A stretch of DNA of 64,000 nucleotides, taken from the NCBI RefSeq assembly GCF_014650695.1, contig NZ_BMVL01000002.1, positions 548,721-612,720 on the forward strand. The letters run 5' to 3'. The DNA is from Streptomyces avidinii (GTDB taxonomy: Bacteria; Actinomycetota; Actinomycetes; Streptomycetales; Streptomycetaceae). The notes under the pieces are model-generated. The model searched no databases. It was given only the letters and a program-made list of their open reading frames with translations, and had not been told where the DNA came from. This document shows, piece by piece, positions 19,020 through 27,232 of this stretch. Position 1 is the stretch's first letter, and each line of letters opens with the position of its first letter. The position numbers and the translations under genes are program-made.

Positions 19020-19310
19020 CAGCCGGGCACCGGGACCTGGCTGACCAGCTCGCGAGGCCGTTCCCTGGCCATCATCAGCAACGCCGACCGCGCGATGGTC
19101 ATGCTCCTCGATGGCGAGACCGATGCCGGCGAGCACGCACTCAGCCCCGGCGCCGGCAGCTCAAGCAGCGGCTTCGTCCTGGCGAACGGACAACACGACG
19201 AGTATCCCGAGGAGGCCACCGTCCCACTCACAGAAGCGATGGGGATCGTAAGCCACATCCTCACAACAGGTGCCCCACCCTCAGACGCTCCTTGGGCGAT
19301 CGACCGTTGA
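19020..19310 (+). pseudogene. Imm1-like immunity protein fragment
   Basis: The frame ends with MVMLLDGETDAGEHALSPGA, NGQHDEYPEEATVPLTEAM and GIVSHILTTGAPPSDAPWAI. This is the C-terminal half of Imm1-type immunity proteins of Streptomyces (family recalled from memory). The N-terminal part is missing; upstream codons lie opposite the HATPase gene and do not resemble the family. No toxin gene is adjacent. Probably a truncated, orphan immunity gene; coordinates mark only the recognisable part. Confidence 0.45.
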
Positions 19311-19360
19311 CGAGGCCACCACCCGGGGAATTACGTGGAGTTAGCCTGGAGGTATGAGGA

Positions 19361-19465
19361 GTGACCGTCCGCAACCGGCTCACCGAGCTCGGCGAACGGC
19401 TCGACGCGGAGAAGAAGAACGCTCCGCGCGATCCGGTGGCCGCGCCCAGCCCGTCCAGCAAGTAG
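19361..19465 (+). CDS. Small protein, 34 residues
   Basis: GTG at 19361 is preceded by GGAGG with an 8-base spacer, a strong signal. The product VTVRNRLTELGERLDAEKKN plus a Pro/Ser-rich tail would form one amphipathic helix followed by a disordered end. No family is recognised. The ribosome-binding site is the main support. Confidence 0.35.
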   Translation: MTVRNRLTELGERLDAEKKNAPRDPVAAPSPSSK

Positions 19466-19560
19466 AGACCGGATCGCGCTCGCCTCTCACGCATTCGCCG
19501 TCCTCAGCCGGGAAAACGCATAGTGCGAAGGTGCCATGAGGATGAGGATGGAGCGCCGAG

Positions 19561-19941
19561 ATGGACGGTGCAGCGACAGAACTGCGACGGGCCCTCGAGT
19601 CGAGCTGTCTCGCGCAGGCCGAGATCCTGCGGATGGACGGCTCCACACGTACCTCGACGGGCCAGTTCCTCACCACGGTGCGAGAGGGCAGGCGACTGGT
19701 GCAAATGTTCGAGGCGCCGGCTGACGCGATCAGCGAGGGAATCATGGTCGGGGGCCGGAGGTACCTGGCCGCGGAGGCGAACAGGCACCTTTTGCACGGC
19801 AAGCAGGCGGACTCCGGGGTGATCGCCGTCCGACGGCCCCCGTTCGTCGTCGTAGGCCTCTACGAATCGGGCCAGCCGTCGGCCGACGCCATCCTCGCCG
19901 TGGATCGGCTCGCCGCACTGCTCGCTTCCGGTTCCCCGTAA
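19561..19941 (+). CDS. Profilin-like protein
   Basis: A 126-residue protein whose motif order follows profilin along its whole length. Near the start is LAQAEILRMDGSTRTSTG (profilins: xxAAIxGxDGxxWAxS). Then come GIMVGGRRYLAA (profilins: GxxxxGxKYxxx), LLHGKQADSGVIA (profilins: IxGKKGxxGVxI), VVVGLYESGQPSADA (profilins: xxVGxYDExxxPGxx) and VDRLAALL (profilins: VExLxDYL). Length (126) is that of profilins (125-140). Profilins bind monomeric actin and polyproline in eukaryotes. A function in a bacterium is unknown, and Streptomyces has no canonical actin other than MreB-type proteins. ATG 19561 has GGAG seven bases upstream. Another profilin-like or roadblock-like fold is the alternative. Confidence 0.6.
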   Translation: MDGAATELRRALESSCLAQAEILRMDGSTRTSTGQFLTTVREGRRLVQMFEAPADAISEGIMVGGRRYLAAEANRHLLHGKQADSGVIAVRRPPFVVVGLYESGQPSADAILAVDRLAALLASGSP

Positions 19942-20052
19942 CCGCGCCCCCGACAGCGCAGAAACCAGGCGAAGCGGGAGGAAAACAAACTGCCTACTGC
20001 CCGCGAGCCGACTGCATCGCGCCGGCGAGACCATCCTGGAAACAGCAGAAAC

Positions 20053-20163
20053 ATGAAGGAGCCGGAGGTCGGCGCACTGCTCATCCGACAACAGGAGCAA
20101 GAGCATGCCGACCCGGAGATCGTGGCGAAGGTGCCGGCGAAGGGCAAGGCCCCCGCCCAGTGA
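20053..20163 (+). CDS. Small charged protein, 36 residues
   Basis: An ATG-started frame, MKEPEVGALLIRQQEQEHAD plus a Lys/Pro-rich tail. The same frame is open upstream to a CTG at 19990, preceded by GGAGG with an 8-base spacer, so a longer 57-residue form is possible. No family is recognised. Confidence 0.25.
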   Translation: MKEPEVGALLIRQQEQEHADPEIVAKVPAKGKAPAQ

Positions 20164-20378
20164 AAGGACGGCGATCGTGCAGGACGAGGCGGTGACCATC
20201 GGTACCGACGACGAGCAAGAGGCCGTTCACCAAGCCCGCGCCCGCACTGCCGGGCGCAGACAACGATGGCGAACCGGTCCGGCGCCCGCACCTCCGCGTG
20301 CACGCAGGAAAGGCGACCCGTCGACCTGATCCCTTCGACGGCCCCGCGTTACCCCAGGCTTGCGAGCCACGGACCGTA

Positions 20379-20582
20379 CTACTGGCCCCCAGAAGCACTC
20401 TCGGCCGCCTGGAGAGCCTGACCGGCGATCGTGACGGCCTCCTGGTCGTGGCCCGCCGCTTTCGCCGTTCGGGCCTGTTCGAGGGAGACGCGCAGCAGTT
20501 CGACGGTGTGCTCCGGCAGAGCGTTCGCCGCCACGGCGTCTTCCAGTTTGCGAATGATGTCGGTGGCCAGGTCGTGGGCCAT
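20379..20582 (-). CDS. Small conserved-looking helical protein
   Basis: A 67-residue protein, MAHDLATDIIRKLEDAVAAN and onward, predicted almost entirely helical with heptad-like leucines (HTVELLRVSLEQARTAK). A strong ribosome-binding site GGAGGAG lies about 8 bases before the ATG. No transmembrane segment and no family recognised. A possible small leader gene (20602-20733) lies 19 bases upstream on the same strand. Confidence 0.6.
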   Translation of the reverse strand: MAHDLATDIIRKLEDAVAANALPEHTVELLRVSLEQARTAKAAGHDQEAVTIAGQALQAAESASGGQ

Positions 20583-20601
20583 GGGGCCATCTCCTCCTCT
20601 A

Positions 20602-20733
20602 TTACCTGCGTAGTCCTGTATGCGTTGCCGGTCGGGTGGTAGACGCGAGGTGGGCGATGTTGGCGGCAGGGGTCCTGGTGGTGGGCGTCTTCTCGGGGGT
20701 CGTGTCGAGGTCCTGGTAGTCGGTGCCCTGCAT
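20602..20733 (-). CDS. Small Thr/Pro-rich ORF, 43 residues
   Basis: An ATG-started frame, MQGTDYQDLDTTPEKTPTTR and onward, rich in Thr, Pro and Ala and probably disordered. GGAGAAG lies close to the ATG. It could form a two-gene unit with 20379-20582. No relative is recognised. Confidence 0.3.
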   Translation of the reverse strand: MQGTDYQDLDTTPEKTPTTRTPAANIAHLASTTRPATHTGLRR

Positions 20734-20797
20734 GGCTTCTCCGACCGTCCTCATTGCCGTCGAAACAGACCGCGGCGACCTCGTCGCTCCCGCCTAG

Positions 20798-21101
20798 TTA
20801 CGCGTCCAGTCGTTCCCGCAATGCGCTGGGCGGTGCTGGAGGGTGGCCGATGGACAGGGTCAGGATGTCGCAGCCGAGGATCGGGGCCTGGATCTCGGGC
20901 CAGGCGTCCCGCCCGCCCATGTCCGTCTTCACCCCGGGCCTCACGTCGTGGTCGGCGATCCGGATGGTCTTGCCGCTGACGCCGTGCTCGGAGAGCGCGG
21001 CCATGGTCTGCTCGGCGAGCAGCTGGGAGCCGGACGCGGCGGGCGAGGCGGAGCGGGGACGGACGAGCGCGACAGCGCGGGGGCGTGTCGGTGATGGTCA
21101 T
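20798..21101 (-). pseudogene. Flavodoxin/NAD(P)H-dependent FMN reductase-like remnant
   Basis: MAALSEHGVSGKTIRIADHD, then VRPGVKTDMGGRDAWPEIQA and PILGCDILTLSIGHP, match the first half of the small flavodoxin-fold family that accompanies stress genes in Streptomyces. The conserved TPTWVG block is missing after CDIL. SSTAQRI lies in another frame, and the frame then ends ERLDA. An internal deletion and frameshifts leave about 70 residues of some 200. Confidence 0.6.
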
Positions 21102-21597
21102 GTGATCCGGCTACCCGGAGCGCCGACCGGTATCCCACCTCGGGTAACACCACCGGCCGATGGAGTGAGCGCAGGGCACGGCTGACCGGGCCGGAAGGCG
21201 ATTCGGTCTCGATCCTGGGGGTTCACGAAGTCCCCGGCTCGTAGCGGGGAATCGCTCGCCGGACCATGTCGCCCAGGATGAATCATGAATCGGGCTCCAA
21301 TGCCCATCTGATTCTGCATGGCGGGCGAGGCCAACCGATCTTGTGGAGGCGATGGGGGCACGCCCGGACCCGCCGCTGCACACTGATCTGCTTGCTGGAC
21401 GCGGTAGGCGTCAGTTCCGCGTCCCCGCGCCCGGCTCAGTTCGTGACCGCCGTGGCGATGCGGCGGTACCTGTCTGCCGCGCTGGTCGCCTCCCCCGCAT
21501 CCCGCGTGGCGGCCTGTCGGCGATGGGGCCCTGCCACGACGCTCATCGCCGCGGCATCCCGCCGGACCCGACCGAAAGGGCCTGGAGAAGTCCGGCG

Positions 21598-21790
21598 ATG
21601 GAGCCGGCGTACCGCATCAGCGGTGACGCCCACGGCTACGCCACCGCCGGCCACGTGGTGCACCTGTCGCTGTTCGACGCGATGGGACACGACATCGCCG
21701 CCGGGCTGACCGTCAACCTGGCGATGGGCGGTCGCCGCAACGCCCTCCGAGGGTGCGCGGGGCTGCTGGAGACCGGCGAGAGGATCGAAA
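21598..21790 (+). pseudogene. SpoIIE PP2C phosphatase remnant
   Basis: The frame reads EPAYRISGDAHGYA, HLSLFDAMGHDIAAGLTVNL and ALRGCAGLLETGERIE. This is the metal-site core of SpoIIE-type phosphatases (compare EVGGDWFDCF and IGDVTGHDLPAAV in 16128-17450). Nothing of the sensor part or of the remaining phosphatase domain is found nearby, so this is a fragment. Confidence 0.6.
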
Positions 21791-21945
21791 CGGTGACCGC
21801 TACGTCACCGGCACAGCCGCACGGGGGTGGTTGTGGGGTGAATGTCGTTACCGGTCGGGGGCAGGGGGCACTGATAGGCCCGGGTCCTGTCCGCGTCGGC
21901 GGGATGGCCCACACCCGTGCAAACGAAGACGAGGGAGTACGACGG

Positions 21946-22362
21946 ATGACGAAGGCTCGCGACATCATGACGGCGGACGCAACGTGTATCGGCGCGAACG
22001 AGACGGTGCTCGAGGCCGCGAAGAAGATGGCCCGGCTGAAGGTCGGCTCGTTGCCGATCTGCGGTACGGACGAGAAGCTCAAGGGCGTGCTCACCGACCG
22101 GGACATCGTGGTGAAGGTCCTCGCGGCGGACAGGGACCCCGGCCAGGTGAAGGCGGGCGACCTCGCCCAGGGCGAGGCCGTCACCATCGGCGCCGACGAC
22201 GACGCCGCGGAAATCCTGCGCACGATGGGCGCACACCAGGTCCGCCGACTCCCCGTCATCGACGGGCACACGCTCGTCGGTATCGTCGCCTTGGCGGATG
22301 TCGCCCGTGCCCTGCCGGACACGAAGGTCGGCGACCTGCTCGAAGCGATCTCCCAGGACTGA
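21946..22362 (+). CDS. Two-CBS-domain protein (Hrp1-like)
   Basis: A 138-residue protein made of a pair of CBS domains: DIMTADATCIGANETVLEAA, LPICGTDEKLKGVLTDRDIV, then VTIGADDDAAEILRTMGAHQ and LPVIDGHTLVGIVALADVAR. CBS pairs bind adenosyl nucleotides. The size and layout match the stand-alone Hrp1 type of mycobacteria. ATG 21946 has GGGAG upstream. The neighbouring phosphoribosyltransferase and Hsp20 genes support a stress role. Confidence 0.85.
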   Translation: MTKARDIMTADATCIGANETVLEAAKKMARLKVGSLPICGTDEKLKGVLTDRDIVVKVLAADRDPGQVKAGDLAQGEAVTIGADDDAAEILRTMGAHQVRRLPVIDGHTLVGIVALADVARALPDTKVGDLLEAISQD

Positions 22363-22471
22363 CCGGCGACCCGGCCGAGCCTCTGGAAGCATGTCTGAGC
22401 CCCAAGGCGCTCGGCCTCGTGATCGACCTGGAAGGTCTCGATGCCGAGATGAGCCGGCCGCCGTTCGGACC

Positions 22472-22699
22472 ATGTTTCCGGCCCTGGAACAGGTCAGCCG
22501 GTACGAGGTCGAGCACGGTCGGCCGATGCTCTCGGCGCTGGTCGTGTCCGAGGGTTCACCGGCGCCGAGCCCTGGCTTTGCCGACCTCGCGCGGCACCTC
22601 GGGCTCGAGGCGGCAGATGACGCTGCTCGAACGGAGATCCGCTTCTGGTACACGCAGACCCCGTCCTCGTCCTGGATGCGGCAACAGATCGGATCATGA
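22472..22699 (+). CDS. Short conserved-type protein, possibly truncated
   Basis: Seventy-five residues: VSRYEVEHGRPMLSALVV, SPGFADLARHLGL. This resembles the block EHGRPxLSAxVV...PGFxxLAxxLGL found in longer Streptomyces hypothetical proteins, which I recall but cannot name. The usual continuation ending in an FW...ELxRVH block is replaced by unrelated sequence, so this may be a fragment. Confidence 0.4.
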   Translation: MFPALEQVSRYEVEHGRPMLSALVVSEGSPAPSPGFADLARHLGLEAADDAARTEIRFWYTQTPSSSWMRQQIGS

Positions 22700-22779
22700 G
22701 TGAGCTCCGGACCATCAAGGAGGTGCTGAGGATGCCAATAGCGTTCGCCGACGTGCCACCGGCCTGCTCGCCCGGTGGC

Positions 22780-23442
22780 TCAGCTCGGTGACGGGCGCGC
22801 ATGGAGGTTGCGCAGGGTCGCGATGACGGCATCGTCACTGACCTGGTCGAAGTCGTCGTACCACTGGCCCACCGCGTGGAAGTCCGTCGGTTCGTGGAGG
22901 CAGATGATCTCGTCCGCTTCTTCACGCATGAGGTCGGCGGTGCCGGCGGAGCCGACGGGCACCGCGAGGATCAGCCGGCCGGGATCCTGTCGGCGCAGGT
23001 GGTGCAGGGCCGCACGTGCAGTGACGCCTGTGGCGAGTCCGTCGTCGACGAGGATCACGGTCCGCCCGGTGACGCTCGGGGCGGGCCGGCCGTCGCGGTA
23101 GATGGCCTCACGGCGGTGCAGCTCGAGGCGTTCACGGGCTACGTCGGCGCCGAGTCGGTCCTCGCTCAGGCCGAGCATCTCAAGTACCTGCTCGTCGAAC
23201 AGGGGCGGGTCGTCGCCCGCGATCGCGCCGATGCCGACCTCCGGACGTCCGGGCAGCCCGATCTTGCGAGCGACCAGGACGTCCACCGGCGCCTTGAGGG
23301 CAAGAGCGACCGGTGCTGCAACCGGTACGCCGCCGCGGGGCAGCGCCAGGACAAGGGTGTCGTTCAGATCGCCGGCGGCTGCCCATTCCAGCAGTCGAGC
23401 GGCGAGTTCCTGGCCGGCGTGCCGGCGGTCGTGGAAACGCAT
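22780..23442 (-). CDS. Phosphoribosyltransferase-fold protein
   Basis: A 220-residue protein with the type I PRTase signature VILVDDGLATGVTARAAL, plus LVLALPRGGVPVA, GAIAGDDPP and LILAVPVGSAGTADLM. It resembles the stress-linked PRTases related to the N-terminal half of mycobacterial Rv2030c; the base substrate is unknown. ATG 23442 begins the conserved MRFHDRRHAGQELA. It follows the erythromycin-esterase pseudogene on the same strand with a 62-base gap, so the two were probably one operon. Confidence 0.85.
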   Translation of the reverse strand: MRFHDRRHAGQELAARLLEWAAAGDLNDTLVLALPRGGVPVAAPVALALKAPVDVLVARKIGLPGRPEVGIGAIAGDDPPLFDEQVLEMLGLSEDRLGADVARERLELHRREAIYRDGRPAPSVTGRTVILVDDGLATGVTARAALHHLRRQDPGRLILAVPVGSAGTADLMREEADEIICLHEPTDFHAVGQWYDDFDQVSDDAVIATLRNLHARPSPS

Positions 23443-23504
23443 GGTCTGATGCCTGCCCTTCTTCCCGGGGAGCCGGTGCGTGCGCGGGGCGTGATCGGCG
23501 GGAT

Positions 23505-24533
23505 TCACATGCCGGTGGGCCAGGTCTCCTCCTCTGCCGTGTCGGGTGCTGCCGCGTGCAGCGGAGTGAGGGCGCCTGTGGTGCCGATGAAAGGAAGGCG
23601 TCGTACCGGTCGCCGAGGACGGTGCTGACGTAGTTGCCCCACCTCTCGCTCTCCGGCCGGTAGCCGGTGGTCGGAGGCGGTCACCGTGCCGTGGTGGGAG
23701 CCGAAGCGCACCAGGACGACGCCCTGGGCGGCGTGGCGTTCCCGTACCAACTGCCCGACGTTGACCATGCCGGCAGCGGCCATGTCCGTGGCCCGGGCGT
23801 CGCCGATGTGGGTGTTGTGTTCCCACACCACCGCCTTCGCGCCGGGACCGCGGTGCTCCACGAGCCGGTCCAGGGTGTCGGCCGCCGCCTGCTCACTGTG
23901 GTGCCGCAGCCGTGTCAGGAGGGCCAGCACCTCCGGTTCGCATCCCGAGGGGATCAGCCGGGTGGCAGAGCGTAGGGCTGCGGGTCCTCGGCGTACGGCT
24001 CGAAGCACCGGTACGCCTCCGGGGCGTGCTCGACTTCGGCCGGGGCGTGTGAGCCGAGATAGTCGAAGACCGCGTGCAGGGACTCCCAGAGCGAGTACAC
24101 GTCCAGGCCGAAGAACCCCACCCGCCGTTCGGGTGGCAGCTCGGTGTTGTGCTCGCAGCCAGCGGGTGAAGTCGAGTACGTCGGTGTTGGCCCACATCCA
24201 GGTCGGCCAGCGGCTGAATCCCCGCAGAACGTCGGCCGGGTCCTCGGGCGCGCCCGCTGCGGCGGTGACCGAGCAGTGGACGGCCTGACAGTCCGGCCAG
24301 TCACCCTCGACCGCGACGAGGGAGAAACCCCTCTCGCCGATCAGCCGCCGGGTCAGGGCGGCCCGCCACCGGTAGAACTCGGCCGTGCCGTGGGAGGCTT
24401 CACCGAGCAGAACGTACCTGGCGTCGCCGATCCGTTCCATCAGCGGATCGAGGGACCCGGGGCCCGTCAGCGGCAGGGCGCTCTCTCGGATACCAGCCCT
24501 TTGGTCGTCCCGTCCCTGCAAGGTGATGGCCAT
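23505..24533 (-). pseudogene. Erythromycin esterase-family protein, frameshifted
   Basis: The N-terminus is clear: YVLLGEASHGTAEFYRWRA, VAVEGDWPDCQAV and TDVLDFTRWLR. The middle then moves to another frame (RVGFFGLDVYSLWESLHAVF, EAYRCFEPYAEDPQPYALPP), and the first frame returns for VVWEHNTHIGDARATDMAA. The stretch after ASDH again needs a third frame. At least three indels break what was a ~430-residue enzyme. The single open frame of 342 codons is an artefact of the GC-rich alternative frame. Family members hydrolyse ester bonds; stress-cluster versions have unknown substrates. Confidence 0.75.
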
Positions 24534-24729
24534 CAGCGCTCGTTCCCTTCCCGGCGAAGGGCCGATGGTGCGCTGCCCGCAGGCCGATGCGCGGCACAGG
24601 GCATGGACCAGGGGCGGCGCACCAATGAGTACCGCATAACCGTACGTCTACCTGGGATACGTCACTCCAAACCAGCGGCGCTCTCAGCCGTAGCGACAAG
24701 GGGCTGGAGCGTACGTCCACGCCGGGGAG

Positions 24730-24950
24730 GTGGACGCGAGCGCCCCACCGAGCTCCTTTGATCACGCGCTGGGGAGGTCGCGCGGCGGGTTCACCACCAA
24801 CCTGCACCTGTGCCGTCGAGCATGGTCCCCGCCCACCTCGACCGTGGTGACGGCGGGACACCGCGGGGACTCGCCGCAGTTCGAACCCGCGCCGGAGAAG
24901 GTTCGCGTGCGCCTCATCGGGGCCAGGCCAACGGGAAGGTCAAGGACGTC
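24730..24950 (+). pseudogene. IS5-family transposase remnant
   Basis: The frame reads ALGRSRGGFTTNLHL, STVVTAGHRGDSPQFEPAPE and KVRVRLIGARPTGRSRT. This is the middle of IS5-group transposases of Streptomyces (GRSRGGxTTKxHL...VTxGQxxDxxxFxPxLE), including the first catalytic region. It stops exactly where the MITE-like element begins at 24950-24953, and the rest of the transposase is not found on the other side. Confidence 0.7.
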
Positions 24951-24951
24951 T

Positions 24952-25114
24952 AGGCCGTCTCTTTCGGATCTTGTCGGCCGAGCCCGCGGCGTCCGATGCC
25001 GTGTCCGGCAAGGCGGAGGGGCGCCCTTGTAGTGGACGTACTCGGGCGCCCCGACGACGCGGCCGGGTGCGGTGCCGGGCGTCGCGGGCCCGGCAAGATC
25101 CGAAGAGACGGCCT
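24952..25114. mobile_element. MITE-like element, copy 2 (inverted relative to copy 1)
   Basis: A ~163-bp unit with ends AGGCCGTCTCTTTCGGATCT and, at the right, CCGAAGAGACGGCCT; the two ends are inverted repeats. CTAG occurs at both junctions (24950-24953 and 25113-25116), consistent with the CTAG-type target duplication of the IS5 group. It is the near-identical reverse complement of 559-722 and interrupts or abuts the IS5-type transposase fragment. Confidence 0.75.
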
Positions 25115-25193
25115 AGAGGCCCCAGCCTGCTCTGGCTGGTGGCACCCACTCGCGCAAGGCGCCGCTCCGTCCCTGCGTCGGCCGGGCGCAGGG

Positions 25194-25418
25194 TCAGAGA
25201 ACGATCGCGTAGACGAGGAAGAAGAGCGCCACGAGGACCGCGACAGTGAGGATGATCATGAGCGGCCCCTTGGACCAGCCGCGCTTGAGCGGGCGGTACG
25301 GTCCGGCGCCGGAGGCGGTGCTCGCCTCGGCGGGAGGGGTCTCGCCGGGCGGCACCGAGCCTCCTTGCTCCAGGCCAGGAGTGGTGCGGGGGTCAGGATC
25401 CGGATTGTTGATACTCAT
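25194..25418 (-). CDS. DUF6480-like small membrane protein
   Basis: A 74-residue protein starting MSINNPDPDPRTTPGLE, a Pro/Gly-rich head, then GWSKGPLMIILTVAVLVALF, a single C-terminal membrane helix. It matches the short Streptomyces family DUF6480 as I recall it. An earlier frame start at 25451 adds 11 residues and seems less likely. Confidence 0.7.
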   Translation of the reverse strand: MSINNPDPDPRTTPGLEQGGSVPPGETPPAEASTASGAGPYRPLKRGWSKGPLMIILTVAVLVALFFLVYAIVL

Positions 25419-25720
25419 ACCCGGCGGATCCCCACAATCAGCACAAGCCATGCAGCCTTACGCCGCGCTCGCGCTGCTCGGGGAGGCCCGGGTCCTCGTC
25501 GAGGACAGGGGGCCGGAGACGATCGGGTCCAGGGAGAACCGTACAGCTCGGCCCCTTGGCCCGGCGGCGCCCGGGGGTCGGGCGGATCTTCCGGTCCCGG
25601 CAGAGGCGGACCATCGGGTTGAACGGGCGTGCTCGCGGTCCGGATCGTCAGCATGGATGAGCTGCTCCGCTTCCTTGGCGGGCTGGGTAGAGTACCTGCG
25701 GTCATCGAACGGAGAACACG
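25419..25720. other. No recognisable gene
   Basis: Open frames on the minus strand here are Pro/Arg-rich and resemble nothing known. It presumably contains the divergent promoters of the two flanking membrane-protein genes. Confidence 0.35.
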
Positions 25721-26344
25721 TTGGAGACGGTCGAGTTCCCTCTCAGCGCTCGGGTGCGCCGGGCCCGGCAATGGCTCATGGTCGCGAACGCGGCGGCGGT
25801 CGTGCTCGCGGGTGCCGCCGTGGCATCCGTGGTGGCCGAGGCTTCCGGCCGGATGCCGGTGCCGCGGGCGGTTCAGGCGGGCCTGGTGCTGGCGACGCTG
25901 TTCGTGCTGCCCGTCGCCTGGGTCGGGGTGCGCGCCATTTGGGCGCTGCGCGGGCGTGCCGAGCTGTTCGCCGCCGCGCAAGGGCATCGCCGGCGGCGTC
26001 CCACCGACCGGCAGCTGGTCGACCACCTGCGCGACGAGCACCCGCTCACCCCTGTGTGGTGGACGCTGGCCGTCCTCGGCGGGCTCGGCACGCTCTGCCT
26101 CGGATTCGCGCTTCCGTTCGCCCTGGCGGAGGGGGCCGTACTAGCCGGTGCGCTCCTCGGCTCCGGCCTGGCCGCTTCCCTGACCGTCCTGGTCCTCGCC
26201 GTACCCGGGATCCGCCGCGCCGACCGCCAGGGCGCGCTTGACCGGAAGCGGCGCAGCGAACTGTGGACGCTGCCCAACGCCGTCGAACGCCGCCTCACCG
26301 TCCCCCTCCTCGGCACCGGCGACGGATCACACGCCGGCACCTGA
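25721..26344 (+). CDS. Membrane protein with four predicted helices
   Basis: A 207-residue protein with hydrophobic segments near residues 19-42, 54-75, 113-133 and 140-162, separated by a basic loop (GHRRRRPTDRQLVDHLRDEH). A basic C-terminus follows. No enzymatic motif and no family recognised. The start is a TTG giving METVEFPLS, with GGAG-like sequence just upstream. Confidence 0.6.
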   Translation: METVEFPLSARVRRARQWLMVANAAAVVLAGAAVASVVAEASGRMPVPRAVQAGLVLATLFVLPVAWVGVRAIWALRGRAELFAAAQGHRRRRPTDRQLVDHLRDEHPLTPVWWTLAVLGGLGTLCLGFALPFALAEGAVLAGALLGSGLAASLTVLVLAVPGIRRADRQGALDRKRRSELWTLPNAVERRLTVPLLGTGDGSHAGT

Positions 26345-26733
26345 ACGCGTGGTCAGGGAACCTCTCCGCATACCCATGGAGTGACGTCGAAGCCGGCCGG
26401 CACGCTGCCCCAGCCTTCCCGGTCCGTCACCGTGGGCGGGGTGCTGGTGAGATCGGCTCAGTGCAGGTCTGCGCGCGCTCGCTGGTACGGGACGTCGATG
26501 CCGAGGACGAGCGGGAACGAGCGGCGCCTCCACAGGCACCCGCCCCGGCCCCGGCCCGCCACTCGGTTCCAAGCCGACGGCCGGCCAGCCGCTACGTGGT
26601 TTGGACATGCCTCTCGCGACCGGCGACTCCTACACACCACAAGGTCCGTACCGAACGCCGACGAGCCGAGTGAACGGCCCTGCTCGGACGACGTCCGGGG
26701 CCCATGGGCCGGGCCTGCGGCTGACGGTGCCGC
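26345..26733. other. No recognisable gene
   Basis: Frames on both strands are open but Pro/Arg-rich and lack plausible starts. I see no conserved motif, hairpin or repeat here. Confidence 0.35.
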
Positions 26734-27182
26734 TCAGGCAGCCGGCTGGGGCCGGCACAGTTCGGCCTGGCCGAAAAGCAGGGCGTAACCGCCCGGGAGA
26801 TGGCGGAGGATGCGGGCGAGGAGGTCGGGTCCGGCAAGGCGGGTGACGACGGCGAGGACGGCTCCGGTGTCCCGGCGGGCGGTGGAGGGGGTGACACCGG
26901 ATCGCGCGGCGATGTCTTTGACGAAGCCCCAGCCGGTGAGTTGTTCGGTGTCGGGGATCTGGGCAGTCAGGGTGAGGGCGGCCTCGACGGGCAGGGCATG
27001 GGCGAGGTCGACGCGTTCGTCTCCGGTGATCTGCCTGCCGAGGGCGGCGAGGACGGTGCGGACGGCGTCGGCGGCTCGGCGCGTTCGCAGGTGGAATAGG
27101 TGCCTTCGTAGCGGACGCATTCCAGCATCTGGTCGAACGTCATGGCGGGCTGGGCCGGGTTCGGTCGAGGCTGGTCGTACAT
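26734..27182 (-). pseudogene. DUF2267 protein with a frameshift
   Basis: ATG 27182 starts MYDQPRPNPAQPAMTFDQML and ECVRYEGTYSTCERA. The conserved continuation (AADAVRTVLAALGRQITGDE, DLAHALPVEAALTL, LARILRHLPGGYALLFGQAE) is in another frame, joining near 27075. The end GYxLLFGQ is shared with the intact DUF2267 gene next door. One indel is enough to explain it, so a sequence error is possible. DUF2267 proteins are helical and stress-associated, with no known activity. Confidence 0.65.
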
Positions 27183-27232
27183 GGTGCTGCGGCCTTCTTT
27201 CTCTCAAGGCCTGCCCATGAGGGCGGACGGCG

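Noticed and set aside
24700..24730. Start codon for the IS5-type frame
   Set aside because: The frame has a GTG at 24730 but the true N-terminus of the transposase is missing, so it is listed as a remnant only.
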